A stretch of DNA of 64,000 bases from JACJYM01 sp965230495 (lineage in GTDB: Bacteria; Bacteroidota; Bacteroidia; Chitinophagales; Saprospiraceae): contig OZ246004.1 in assembly GCA_965230495.1 (NCBI GenBank), forward strand, positions 3,596,001-3,660,000, read 5' to 3'. The position numbers were made by a program, and so were the translations under genes. The notes beneath the pieces were generated by a model that did not search any database, was not told where the DNA came from, and saw only the letters and a list, made by a program, of their open reading frames with translations. Below, piece after piece: positions 36,648 through 45,919 of the stretch (its first letter is position 1; the number at the start of each line of letters is the position of its first letter).

Positions 36648-37043
36648 ATGAGCAAAAATTACCAACCCACTGATTCCGAACTAGAAATTCTACAATTTTT
36701 GTGGACGAATGGTCCATCATCTGTAAGAACCATAAATGAATCATTAAATCTCAGCAGGCCTGTAGGCTACACAAGCACTTTGAAGATCATGCAGATTATG
36801 ATTGACAAGAAACTTTTGAAAAGAAATACTGATAATAGAACGCATATCTATGAGGCAAATATTAAAGAGAAAGAGGTAAAGAGGAATGTAGTCAAGGATA
36901 TAATAAAACAGGTTTTTCAAGGATCTACTTCCAAATTGGTCCTACAAGCTTTAGGAAGTCAAAATACTTCACAAGAGGAGATTAACGAAATCAAAAAATT
37001 CATTTCTGAACTCGAAAATCAAAGAAACCATGAAAACGATTGA
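36648..37043 (+). CDS. BlaI/MecI/CopY-family transcriptional repressor
   Basis: 131 aa winged-helix repressor with TDSELEILQFLWTNGPSSVR at the start, the recognition helix near SRPVGYTSTLKIMQIMIDKK, and a basic/helical C-terminal dimerisation region. It would bind inverted repeats upstream and be released by the M56 sensor encoded next. Two matching 6-4-6 inverted repeats sit at 36573 and 36630, the second only 2 nt before the ATG. Overlaps the sensor gene by 14 nt. Confidence 0.92.
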   Translation: MSKNYQPTDSELEILQFLWTNGPSSVRTINESLNLSRPVGYTSTLKIMQIMIDKKLLKRNTDNRTHIYEANIKEKEVKRNVVKDIIKQVFQGSTSKLVLQALGSQNTSQEEINEIKKFISELENQRNHEND

Positions 37044-38763
37044 AATACTGCCAAATGACTGGATAGAGTGTATAAGTGAATGTCTCTTACATTCTTTGTG
37101 GCAAATTCCATTGATTTACACTATTTCTATATTCGTTGTTAGATATGGTCGTGTAAAGAATCCGGGAGTTCGTTTTAATATTTACTTCTCAGCATTAGTA
37201 TCTTGCGTTATTGCTGCTCTAAGTACTGTACTCATTGTACTGAACACTAAAACTAGTATTTTCTCTATATCCGAAATCACAGGATTATCATCCATGTTGA
37301 TTAACGAAACTCCAGAAAGCAGTTATAAATCTCTGATTATTAATGCTTGGTTCTTTGGGTTGGTGCTTTTGGTTTTCAGACTTACATTTTTGTATATGAT
37401 ACTGCCTTCAAGGATGAACGATGGATTGGTGCCTAATTCGAAACTAACATCAATTCTCAATAGATATTGGAATATCAATTTTCAAGGTGAGGTAAGAATT
37501 TATGAAAGTAAAAAAGTATCTACCCCGATTACTTATGGATGGTTGAAGCCAATTATTCTATTTCCAATTGGTTGGGTAAATCATCTTTCAGTAGAAGAAG
37601 TGTCTATGATACTCAAGCATGAATTGGCACACATAGCTAGAAATGATTATTTGAAGAACATAGTAATCAATAGTATTACTGTTTTCTTTTATTATCATCC
37701 AGTCATTTGGATATTAAGACGACATATAGATCAGGAAAGAGAATCGGCCTGTGATCAGATGGCGTTGGGAAAGGAAGGAGACGTGTTTTTATATTCAAAA
37801 ACCTTGCTGAAAGTAGGAGAACTATCTTTATTAAATCAACCAAAATTAGTAATGTCCATGACTGAAAATAAGAACAGTTTAAAAACACGAATAGAAAGAC
37901 TTTTTGATAAAAAAAGAGAATACAAATATTACCCTTCTCTATTAATAATTTCATTTTTGATTATATTCCTAATGAGTGCTTATGGCTACTCTGAATATAA
38001 CGGCAAAAGGAAGGTTGAAAAACTGGAGTTGTTAGATAAAGTGGAAGAAATAATAGAACTAAAAGAAGAGTTAGTGGAGACACCCCCCCTAGTGTCTAAA
38101 ATAGAAAGGATTGAAGACTTCAGCATGATAGTAGATACCCTTCCTAAAATCAAACGTGATAAAAAAAGACTGGATGTAGATTCTATGATGAAAAAAATTA
38201 CCAAAGAATTTAAGAATTTTAAGTTTGAGAATATAGATAGTTTATTGAATAGTTATAATATCCAGATTGATGAAGAAATATATTTTCCTGATATGGATTC
38301 ACTATTTTCCAGATCATATAGATTTAATTCAGATGACGACAATTTTCACTTTTACCATCTAGATTCTCTGATGTCAGGGGCTAATAGTTTTTATTTCAAT
38401 CATCAGGATTTTGATTTTCCAAATGTAGATTCATTATTATCCAACTCCAGTGAATTGTATTTTGACGGTAATGATTTCGATTTTGAAATTCTTGACTTAA
38501 ATGAGGACTTGGATCACTATTTTGATAATTTCCAACATTTTAATTTTGATGCGGACCATCTTAGAGAGATGTTAGGTGAAGATTTAGATTGGGAGGCACC
38601 GGAATTAAGAATTGAGATAGAAGATGGTGAAATGAGAATCAATGGAAAAAAAATAGAAAAAGAACGATTAGAGGATTTTCCTCAGTTTAATAAGTACAAG
38701 AGGTTTAATTCTCCTCGAAAACAACATATGTTCTCAAAGAGGAAGAAATTAAGAAGTATTTAG
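37030..38763 (+). CDS. BlaR1-like M56 family antirepressor protease with acidic repeat tail
   Basis: 577 aa. Multipass N-terminus (about 20-40, 52-72, 105-124), then the M56 zinc metalloprotease with HELAH (197-201) and the third-ligand Glu in ERESACDQ (about 237), and a further helix (about 302-318). It has no penicillin-binding sensor domain. Instead residues 399-493 carry five ~22-residue repeats with a F-x2-hydrophobic-DSL core (399, 419, 441, 463, degenerate at 485), in an acidic/aromatic, probably periplasmic tail ending in a basic cluster. The protease would cleave the BlaI-type repressor encoded upstream. Confidence 0.88.
   Translation: MKTIEILPNDWIECISECLLHSLWQIPLIYTISIFVVRYGRVKNPGVRFNIYFSALVSCVIAALSTVLIVLNTKTSIFSISEITGLSSMLINETPESSYKSLIINAWFFGLVLLVFRLTFLYMILPSRMNDGLVPNSKLTSILNRYWNINFQGEVRIYESKKVSTPITYGWLKPIILFPIGWVNHLSVEEVSMILKHELAHIARNDYLKNIVINSITVFFYYHPVIWILRRHIDQERESACDQMALGKEGDVFLYSKTLLKVGELSLLNQPKLVMSMTENKNSLKTRIERLFDKKREYKYYPSLLIISFLIIFLMSAYGYSEYNGKRKVEKLELLDKVEEIIELKEELVETPPLVSKIERIEDFSMIVDTLPKIKRDKKRLDVDSMMKKITKEFKNFKFENIDSLLNSYNIQIDEEIYFPDMDSLFSRSYRFNSDDDNFHFYHLDSLMSGANSFYFNHQDFDFPNVDSLLSNSSELYFDGNDFDFEILDLNEDLDHYFDNFQHFNFDADHLREMLGEDLDWEAPELRIEIEDGEMRINGKKIEKERLEDFPQFNKYKRFNSPRKQHMFSKRKKLRSI
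38224..38508 (+). repeat. 22-residue DSL repeats in the BlaR1-like tail
   Basis: Within the M56 gene, codons 399-493 encode FENIDSLLN (399), FPDMDSLFS (419), FYHLDSLMS (441), FPNVDSLLS (463) and the degenerate FEILDLNED (485). Spacing 20, 22, 22 and 22 residues. Aspartate, phenylalanine and serine dominate between the cores. Confidence 0.8.
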
Positions 38764-38807
38764 GGTTGTAAAATTTATGTATTTTTGATTGGTAAAATGC
38801 ATGCATA

Positions 38808-39200
38808 TTGGTCCAATCTATAGCACAGTTTGCTCTAGTAGTTCAGGAATACGATGAGGCGATCGATTTTTATACCAGAGTATTAAAGTTTGACTTGTTA
38901 GAGGACACGAAATTATCTGAGATAAAAAGATGGGTAAGAATCAGACCTAAGGGATCTGAGGGCTGCGGAATACTCTTAGCAAAGGCAAAAGACGAATTAG
39001 AAAGAAGTAGAATCGGAAACCAAACAGGAGGACGGGTATTTTTATTTTTACATACTGACGATATCCTTAGAGATTTGGAAAACCTTAAAAAAAATGAGGT
39101 AGATATAATCAGACCTATTTCAGAGGAAGATTTTGGAAAGGTACTGGTCTTTGCTGATTTGTATGGTAATCTTTGGGACTTGATACAGCCAGTTTCTTAA
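38808..39200 (+). CDS. VOC (glyoxalase/bleomycin resistance) family protein
   Basis: 130 aa from TTG 38808; no ATG lies in frame upstream. One VOC domain: IAQFALVVQEYDEAIDFYTR at the start, KRWVRIRPKGSEGCGILLAK, FLFLHTDDILRDLENL and FADLYGNLWDLIQP at the end. Candidate metal ligands are few (H in FLFLHTDD, E in several places), so the exact activity is unclear. It precedes the glucokinase by 23 nt. Confidence 0.8.
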   Translation: MVQSIAQFALVVQEYDEAIDFYTRVLKFDLLEDTKLSEIKRWVRIRPKGSEGCGILLAKAKDELERSRIGNQTGGRVFLFLHTDDILRDLENLKKNEVDIIRPISEEDFGKVLVFADLYGNLWDLIQPVS

Positions 39201-39223
39201 TTTGGTCCTGTTAAATTTTTAAT

Positions 39224-39961
39224 TTGGAAATTTTAGGTATTGATGTTGGAGGTTCTGGAATAAAAGGAGCCATAGTGAATACACTCACTGGAGAGATAGT
39301 GTCTGAGAGGATACGAATCGATACACCTACACCTTCTACACCTGATAACATTGCCAGAACCATAGGACAATTGGTATCAAAATTTAACTATGAAGGAACA
39401 ATTGGTGTCAGCTTTCCAACTGTGGTCATAGATAATCAGGCAGTTACCTGCGGAAATATTGATGAATCCTGGGTAGGAGTTCAAATAGATGATTTACTAA
39501 CAGCTCAAACTGGACACAAATATGTGATTCATAACGACGCGGATATCGCAGGATTGGCTGAAATGAACCTAGGAGCAGGTCGAGGTGAAAAAGGAATGGT
39601 AATCATGGTAACCATAGGGACCGGACTTGGAACGGGAATATATTACGACGGAAAGTTGGTTCCAAATATCGAATTGGGTAGAATTCTGGGGATGGATGGT
39701 AAGCCCATAGAGTTTTATGCTGGTGACAAGGCTCGAAAACAAGAGGATTTAAGTTGGAAAAAATGGGGTAGAAGATTTAACTTCTTTTTATCGCATGTGG
39801 TAAGAGTGTTTTCTCCCAATCTTTTCATAATAGGTGGGGGTGCAAGCAAAAAATGGGAAAAATACGCTGATCAGATTAAAATTAAGACACCTATCAAAAT
39901 TGCAAGGTTTATGAATAATGCTGGGATTATCGGAGCGGCAATGTCTGTCTCAGCTAAATAG
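39224..39961 (+). CDS. ppgK: Polyphosphate glucokinase (ROK family)
   Basis: 245 aa from TTG 39224. The phosphate-binding DVGGSGIKGAIV (about 6-17), catalytic Asp in HNDADIAGLAEMN and TIGTGLGTG are characteristic of the polyphosphate-using branch of ROK glucokinases, which also has this short length. Phosphorylates glucose with polyphosphate and/or ATP. No polyphosphate kinase gene is adjacent. Confidence 0.85.
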   Translation: MEILGIDVGGSGIKGAIVNTLTGEIVSERIRIDTPTPSTPDNIARTIGQLVSKFNYEGTIGVSFPTVVIDNQAVTCGNIDESWVGVQIDDLLTAQTGHKYVIHNDADIAGLAEMNLGAGRGEKGMVIMVTIGTGLGTGIYYDGKLVPNIELGRILGMDGKPIEFYAGDKARKQEDLSWKKWGRRFNFFLSHVVRVFSPNLFIIGGGASKKWEKYADQIKIKTPIKIARFMNNAGIIGAAMSVSAK

Positions 39962-39994
39962 CTGATTGTTGAAAAAATAAGTGAAAAAATCGTT

Positions 39995-40029
39995 GGAAGT
40001 CTCTCAGACAGCCTTTTTTGCTTTAATTC
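39995..40029 (+). other. Shared upstream element A (hairpin plus T tract) before the CotH-type gene
   Basis: GGAAGTCT, nine bases, CCTTTTTT, two bases, TTTAATTC. It lies 48 nt before the GTG start at 40078. Contains GTCT/AGAC, a 4-bp stem before the T run, so it may be the terminator of the glucokinase transcript. It matches the element at 42542 closely. Confidence 0.4.
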
Positions 40030-40077
40030 ATGCAACGCAATTGATCATGTTTTGGAATTTTTTACCAAAGTGTTTAA

Positions 40078-42435
40078 GTGATCATAGTAAAAAAGAAAAT
40101 TCTTGCTGCTGTATTTATAGGAATTGTTACTCAACTTTATACCCAGAGTGATAACATATTGATTAATGAATTTATGTTGTCCAATAGTGTTACTTTGGTT
40201 GATGAGGACTTTGATTACCCTGACTGGATTGAAATATATAATCCCAATACTACCCCCGTTAATCTAGAGGGTTTTGGATTATCAGATGATCCTGATATGC
40301 CGTTCAAGTGGGTTTTTCCTTCTATAACTATCTCTCCCAAGGGTTTTATTTTGGTGTACGCATCAGGAAAGAATCGAGCTTCAGATGAAGCTTTACACAC
40401 TAATTTTAGATTAAATAATGATGGAGAACATATTTTGTTAACAGCTCCTAATTCTGAAATAGTCGATCAGATTGAACCTGTTTCATTGAGCAAAGATATA
40501 GCCTATGGCAGAGCAATGGATGGAAGTAAGCAGTTGGAAGTATTGTCAGTAAGTAGTCCGAATGCCTCGAATGTAAGTGTAAGTGGAATTACTTTTTCTC
40601 ACCATTCTGGCTTTTATACGGAGCCAATAACTTTTATGATGTCAGCAAATAATGATCATGATATCTATTATACCACAGATGGTTCGGATCCAAGTGTTAA
40701 TTCCACATTATTTAATGGAAGTATTGAGCTTGGTTATCTAAAAAATCATCCAGATATCTTGGCAAATATTTCTACAAGCCCGAACTGGATAGCTCCTACA
40801 AATGATCAGTTTAATGCTCATGTTATCAAGGCTGCAACCTTTAATAGCGGAGAGAGAAGTTCAAGGATTTATCATAGGACCTTTTTAATTGATGAAAGTA
40901 TTGGATCAAAATTTAATGATTTTCATCTAGTGTCAATTGTTACCGATCAAAACAATTTATTTGATCAGAATACAGGAATATATGTACCTGGTATTCATTT
41001 TGACCCATCTAATTCGGTTTGGACAGGAAATTATTTTCAAAAGGGTATTGAATGGGAAAGAACTGGACATTTTCAATACTTTGATCCTAAGGGAAATCTT
41101 CTTGTTGAACAGAAAGTAGGTTTGAGAATACATGGCGGAAAAGGAAGAAATTATCCTCAAAAGTCTTTACGGATATATGCTCGCTCCGAATATAGAAGCC
41201 CAAAAATAAACTATGCATTTTTTGAAGATGATGAAAAAAGAATCTTTGATAGGTTGGTATTGAAGAACTCAATGAGTTGTTGGAATAAAACCATTTTCAA
41301 AGATGAAGCCACGGCAAAGATATGTGAAGATTTGAATTTTGAAACGCTAGATTCTAAGCCAGTAATTGTATTCATAAATGGCGAGTATTGGGGTATACAA
41401 ACTATACGTGAATATTTTGATCATAACTATATATCGGAAAAATATAATGTTGATAAGGATTCGGTTAACATTGTCCTGCACATGTCAGGCAACCAACCCA
41501 CTTTGCCTACAGATTGGGGTACGGTAGAAGGCAGTAACCAAGGACATATTGAACTTTACAAATTTTTGAACCATCACGATTTAACTTTGGATGCGAATTA
41601 CGAGCGGGTTAGGCAGTTTTTGGACATTGAGAGTATCATAGATTATTATTGTGCAGAGATTTATTTCAATAATAAAGACTGGCCAAGATATAACAATAAG
41701 CTTTGGAATATTGGTTCAAACGGATTGTGGAAACAAGTTCTATTTGATATTGATGGAGGTTGGGGGTATTTAGGTAATAGTTACAATATATTGAGCTGCA
41801 TTTCAGATACGATAGGATGTTCAGTCCAGACTCAAAAAGATGGCACTTTCCTTTTTAGGAAATTGATTGAATCACAAGAGTTTAAGGAGCAATTTGTCAA
41901 ACGAATGGTATGCTTAATGGAAAATGACTTTGAGGCGAATAGGGTGAATGAGACTGTAGAAGATCTTAAGAATCAATATACAGAGGGAGTAAAGGATCAT
42001 ATAAATCGATGGCATTATCCAAGCTCAATTAGTAGTTGGGAAAATAGTATTTCTTCAAAACTTATCAATTTCGCAAATAATCGGAAGGAACACATCATTG
42101 ATCATATGAAGGAAGAATTTAATATTGCTTTTGACTTTCCTGATTTAGATTGTGAGAACATATTAAGCAATATTCCGAAAATATCTTCTCACTCTGATTA
42201 CGAGTTAATTAATGTCGTCCCTAATCCTAGTTTTACTAATTATATAACTTTAAAGTATGAGTTTGATGTGAAAGAGGTCAAGTACGAAATATATAGTAGC
42301 AAGGGACAATTTCTAGCCACAGGAATTGTCCAGAAGGGACAAAAAATATTTATTAATTACGAAAGTGGTATTTATTTTCTTCGTACCGTATTTAAGGACA
42401 AAGTTTTTATCAATAAGATTATTTTATCAAACTGA
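40078..42435 (+). CDS. CotH-type kinase/lamin-tail secreted protein with T9SS sorting domain
   Basis: 785 aa from GTG 40078. Signal peptide (to TQSD), lamin-tail domain (about 22-130, INEFMLSNSVTLVDEDFDYP and WIEIYNPN), a chitobiase/beta-hexosaminidase C-terminal-like segment (about 165-270: YYTTDGSDPSVN), a CotH kinase-like domain (about 320-620, VLFDIDGGWGYLG), and a T9SS sorting domain (about 710-785, VVPNPSFTNYIT). CotH domains are atypical protein kinases in spore coats; here it would be secreted by T9SS. Substrate unknown. A shared element precedes both this gene and the next. Confidence 0.87.
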   Translation: MIIVKKKILAAVFIGIVTQLYTQSDNILINEFMLSNSVTLVDEDFDYPDWIEIYNPNTTPVNLEGFGLSDDPDMPFKWVFPSITISPKGFILVYASGKNRASDEALHTNFRLNNDGEHILLTAPNSEIVDQIEPVSLSKDIAYGRAMDGSKQLEVLSVSSPNASNVSVSGITFSHHSGFYTEPITFMMSANNDHDIYYTTDGSDPSVNSTLFNGSIELGYLKNHPDILANISTSPNWIAPTNDQFNAHVIKAATFNSGERSSRIYHRTFLIDESIGSKFNDFHLVSIVTDQNNLFDQNTGIYVPGIHFDPSNSVWTGNYFQKGIEWERTGHFQYFDPKGNLLVEQKVGLRIHGGKGRNYPQKSLRIYARSEYRSPKINYAFFEDDEKRIFDRLVLKNSMSCWNKTIFKDEATAKICEDLNFETLDSKPVIVFINGEYWGIQTIREYFDHNYISEKYNVDKDSVNIVLHMSGNQPTLPTDWGTVEGSNQGHIELYKFLNHHDLTLDANYERVRQFLDIESIIDYYCAEIYFNNKDWPRYNNKLWNIGSNGLWKQVLFDIDGGWGYLGNSYNILSCISDTIGCSVQTQKDGTFLFRKLIESQEFKEQFVKRMVCLMENDFEANRVNETVEDLKNQYTEGVKDHINRWHYPSSISSWENSISSKLINFANNRKEHIIDHMKEEFNIAFDFPDLDCENILSNIPKISSHSDYELINVVPNPSFTNYITLKYEFDVKEVKYEIYSSKGQFLATGIVQKGQKIFINYESGIYFLRTVFKDKVFINKIILSN

Positions 42436-42541
42436 TATTAAATACTCTTTCCATTTCTCGAGAGAGTTTAAATCTTACTATACAAAATGGCCATACTTGT
42501 TTATCTGTTGAACAGGTTGTTAAGACAGGTTCATGAATTGT

Positions 42542-42576
42542 GGAAAGTCTATTGGGCAACCTTTTTTATTTAATTC
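42542..42576 (+). other. Shared upstream element B before the SprB-repeat gene
   Basis: GGAAAGTCT, nine bases, CCTTTTTT, two bases, TTAATTC: the same layout as the element at 39995, and 47 nt before the preferred ATG 42624. It may be a terminator for the CotH-type gene or a leader shared by the two T9SS cargo genes. Confidence 0.4.
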
Positions 42577-42623
42577 GCATATCCATAAAGAACAACATGG
42601 GTGCCACCACAAAACTTACAACT

Positions 42624-45600
42624 ATGAAAATACTTTACGGATTATCAGCTCTAATCGTTTTATTAATATTTAGTGCGGCTTCCCTAACTGGACCGGGCAA
42701 CTTCTTTTGTTCAATTTCTACAAATGCACCTGGAGAAGGCACTTGTTATTCTTGTCACTCTGATGGAGGATTATACACAGGAAGCATTGAGATATCGATT
42801 GATGGAGACCCTGCTGAAATAGCACCAAATACTGATTATGACATTTCGGTTACTATAAGTGCTAGTTCAGGAAGCCCGGTAAACACAGGATTCCAGATAG
42901 TTGCACTTGAGGATGAGTCTGGCACCTATAATAATTCTGGCACATGGATTCCGGGTTCCGGTACAGAAATTTTTGATCCAAGCAATCCAACTAATACGAG
43001 TTCTTGTACACCAAATGGAAGAATATATATTGAAAATATAGCTCCTCAATCCATGTCGGGGAGTTCGTATACTTGGGATTTTACGTGGACTTCTCCAGCT
43101 ACATCAACAGGGGATATTACATTTTATACAGGAGGGCTTTTATGTAATGGCTCTGGAACAGGAAATGACACGTACTTTTCATCATCTACTAGTGCCATAC
43201 CTTTTTCTGCTCCTTTAGCTGGAAATATTATCAATATTGTCGATGCAACATGTTTTGATAGTGACAATGGAGGTGCCGAAGCAAGTGTTACAGGAGGAAC
43301 AACTCCTTACTCGTATGAGTGGGATAATGGAGAAACAAATGCAGCTGCATCGAATTTGTCAAGGGGATATCATGAAGTAACAATTACGGACAATAATTCA
43401 CAGGAATTCGTACTTGATGTAACTATAGATTCTCCGGATGAAATAACTTGGAATATTGTAGAAAACGATGGAACGAAATGTTTCGGTTCCAATGATGGTG
43501 TAGTGGAAATAGCAGCATTTGGAGGAGTAGGAGGGTATAGCTATAATTGGTCAGATGGCTTTTCCGGTCCTGTTAATTCCAATTTATCTTTTGGCCAATA
43601 TTTTGTAACAATAGAAGATGCCAACTTTTGTATAAAAGAATTGGATGTTTTTGTAGATCAGCCAACACAAATTCAGTTTAGTATTATGGATGTTAATGAT
43701 GTGAGTTGTTTTGGAAATCAAGATGGATCCATAGTGTTAGAAGCAGAGGGGGGAACTGGAAATCTATCTTATGACTGGGATACTGGTGATATTGGAAGTA
43801 CGTTGTTAGACATTGTGGCAGGGAACTATACGGTTACAGTAACGGATAATAATTTTTGTACTATTTCTCAAGATTTCGAAGTAATGGAGCCTGAATCTAT
43901 GGTGATCGAGGAAAGTGACAAGGCGAACGCAAGTTGTGAAGGGGTAAATAATGGCTCTGTTGTAATTAATGCCAGCGGTGGAATTGGAGGATATAGTTAT
44001 GTTTGGGATAATGGTGAGACAGGTAACATGCCTATTTCATTAGAGGGAGGCAATAATACTGTGACCGTAACCGATATGAACAACTGTTCTATTATATATG
44101 ATGTGGAAATCGAAGTTGATGAGGAATTAAGTTTATCATTAGAAGAAGCTGTTGATGTAAAATGTTTTGGAGGAATGGACGGTAGTATTAATATAGAAAT
44201 AAATACTTCAGGAGATGTGGAATATATGTGGTCAAATGGGATGACCACTCAGAATATTTCGGGTTTGGTAGCAGGTGAATATCTAGTGCAAGCAAGTAAT
44301 GCTGAGGGATGCACAAGTAATGAATTAGAGATAGAAATATCGCAACCCGAGGAGATAGTAGTGGATGATGAGATTGCCCATCTTGCATGTTTTGGAGATA
44401 TGAGTGGAAATATTTCTTTACAAGTTACAGGAGGAACAGGAATGAAATCTATTACTTGGGAGTCTGGAGAAAACATTTTTGAACTGACAGATATCTCAGC
44501 CGGCAATTATAGTGCCACTATAACTGATGAAAACAACTGCAATGAGACTTATGAAACTGAGGTGACTCAACCAGAAGAATTGGTTATTGATAATTTGACT
44601 ATACAGGATGTTTCCTGTTTTGGTGGAGAGGATGGAATGATAACTCTTGATGTTCTAGGAGGAGCAGGAGAATATTCTATTCTTTGGTCTGATGGTTCCA
44701 CAGGAGAATCACTGCTTAATGTATCAGCGGGATCATCTTATGGTGTTTCCATAAGCGATGAGAATGAATGCACAGTAATCGAGGACAACTTGGTAATTGA
44801 AGAACCTCAGGAGATAAAGGTAACATCGGACGTGACAAATGAATCTGAGCAAGGAAAGAATGATGGCTCTATATCATTAGAAGTAACTGGTGGAGCAGCA
44901 CCTTATTCGTATGAGTGGTCAAATGGTGGAGATATGGCAAGTATAGAAAATTTAGCACCGGGAGAATATTCGTATACAATAACAGATGCGAACGATTGTG
45001 AGATAACTGATGCAATAATAATAAATGAAGGAGGGTGCCTGTTAATGGCTGCACATGAGGTAGAAGGGATTTCTTGCCATGGAGCCAATGATGGTATAAT
45101 TACCTTAACTCTAACCAATGCTTCGGAGGCAGTGATAATAGAGTGGTCGAACGGAGAAAATACGGAAAGTATAGACAACTTAATGTCTGGAGATTATAGT
45201 GTTACTGTAGAGGATGGTGAAGGTTGTATAGTAGAAATAAAAGATATAAATGTAATAGAACCTGAGGAAATTGTCATTAGTGCATTTGAGATCATCAATA
45301 CGACAGGCACTGATGAAATGGATGGTTCTATAACAATATCGTCTGTTGAAGGAGGAATAGGAACATTACAATATAAATGGTTTGATGAATCCGATAATTT
45401 AATAGGAGAAGATTCTCAAGTCATTGATAATCTCTCATCAGGTATTTATAAAGTGATCATTACAGATGAGAATTTGTGTACGGTGGAACAAGAGTTTGAG
45501 GTAGATAGTGTGGTAAGTACGGATGATGAATATTTTGAGGACAATGTTAGCGTTTATCCAAATCCAATAATGAGAGCTTTTGTTATAGAAAATGACTCAA

Positions 45601-45782
45601 AGGCTGAGATAGAGTTTGTAGAGATATTGGATAATACGGGAAGAGTTTTAGTGAAGTATTATCAACAAATAAAAGTAGGAGAACAAAAGTTATTTGATTG
45701 GACTGTTGACCAGAGAGGCTTTTACCTTATAAAATTGGAAGGAGAGAATGGAATAACTATTTATAAAAGGGTAGTACATTAA
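42624..45782 (+). CDS. SprB-repeat surface protein with choice-of-anchor V domain and T9SS sorting domain
   Basis: 1052 aa from ATG 42624; a GTG at 42540 and an ATG at 42597 are possible but 42624 starts directly on a signal peptide. A choice-of-anchor V domain (about 25-205) includes a CYSCH (C-x2-C-H) motif at 41-45, then about ten SprB-type repeats (43239-45510), each opening VSCFG-x2-DGS-like and carrying Y-x-W-S/D-NG and VTVTD segments, and a T9SS sorting domain (about 970-1052, VYPNPIMRAF). SprB repeats serve in adhesion and gliding. Confidence 0.88.
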   Translation: MKILYGLSALIVLLIFSAASLTGPGNFFCSISTNAPGEGTCYSCHSDGGLYTGSIEISIDGDPAEIAPNTDYDISVTISASSGSPVNTGFQIVALEDESGTYNNSGTWIPGSGTEIFDPSNPTNTSSCTPNGRIYIENIAPQSMSGSSYTWDFTWTSPATSTGDITFYTGGLLCNGSGTGNDTYFSSSTSAIPFSAPLAGNIINIVDATCFDSDNGGAEASVTGGTTPYSYEWDNGETNAAASNLSRGYHEVTITDNNSQEFVLDVTIDSPDEITWNIVENDGTKCFGSNDGVVEIAAFGGVGGYSYNWSDGFSGPVNSNLSFGQYFVTIEDANFCIKELDVFVDQPTQIQFSIMDVNDVSCFGNQDGSIVLEAEGGTGNLSYDWDTGDIGSTLLDIVAGNYTVTVTDNNFCTISQDFEVMEPESMVIEESDKANASCEGVNNGSVVINASGGIGGYSYVWDNGETGNMPISLEGGNNTVTVTDMNNCSIIYDVEIEVDEELSLSLEEAVDVKCFGGMDGSINIEINTSGDVEYMWSNGMTTQNISGLVAGEYLVQASNAEGCTSNELEIEISQPEEIVVDDEIAHLACFGDMSGNISLQVTGGTGMKSITWESGENIFELTDISAGNYSATITDENNCNETYETEVTQPEELVIDNLTIQDVSCFGGEDGMITLDVLGGAGEYSILWSDGSTGESLLNVSAGSSYGVSISDENECTVIEDNLVIEEPQEIKVTSDVTNESEQGKNDGSISLEVTGGAAPYSYEWSNGGDMASIENLAPGEYSYTITDANDCEITDAIIINEGGCLLMAAHEVEGISCHGANDGIITLTLTNASEAVIIEWSNGENTESIDNLMSGDYSVTVEDGEGCIVEIKDINVIEPEEIVISAFEIINTTGTDEMDGSITISSVEGGIGTLQYKWFDESDNLIGEDSQVIDNLSSGIYKVIITDENLCTVEQEFEVDSVVSTDDEYFEDNVSVYPNPIMRAFVIENDSKAEIEFVEILDNTGRVLVKYYQQIKVGEQKLFDWTVDQRGFYLIKLEGENGITIYKRVVH
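43239..45510 (+). repeat. About ten tandem SprB-type repeats
   Basis: Each 70-80-residue unit has a CFG-x2-DGS-like opening, a GG turn, a Y-x-W-x-NG core and a G-x-Y-x-VTVTD strand, ending in an EPEEI-like linker. Cysteine pairs are present in most units; the eighth (opening NESEQGKNDGS) lacks the first Cys. Typical of gliding/adhesion surface proteins. Confidence 0.8.
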
Positions 45783-45814
45783 ATAGATCGCCTGAAAAAA
45801 GAAAAGTAATTTCT

Positions 45815-45836
45815 CTAAACTTAAAGTTAGTTTTTT
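45815..45836 (+). terminator. Predicted terminator after the SprB-repeat gene
   Basis: A short stem (CTAAACT / AGTTAG with one bulge, loop TAA) ends at 45830 and is followed by six T. It lies 33 nt past the stop, between convergent transcripts. Confidence 0.5.
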
Positions 45837-45919
45837 AATAGAATGGCTGCAGATTAGATTTAATTTGTGGCCGTTTTTATTGATAAGTTTTAAGGTTATT
45901 TTTCTTAAAAACCATTACT

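Noticed and set aside
37030..38763. Beta-lactam sensing by the BlaR1-like protein
   Set aside because: No penicillin-binding SxxK/SxN/KTG motifs follow the protease domain; the name BlaR1 reflects only the M56 part.
42540..42623. Longer start (GTG 42540) for the SprB-repeat protein
   Set aside because: It would place 28 residues before a complete signal peptide and would begin inside the element shared with the gene upstream.
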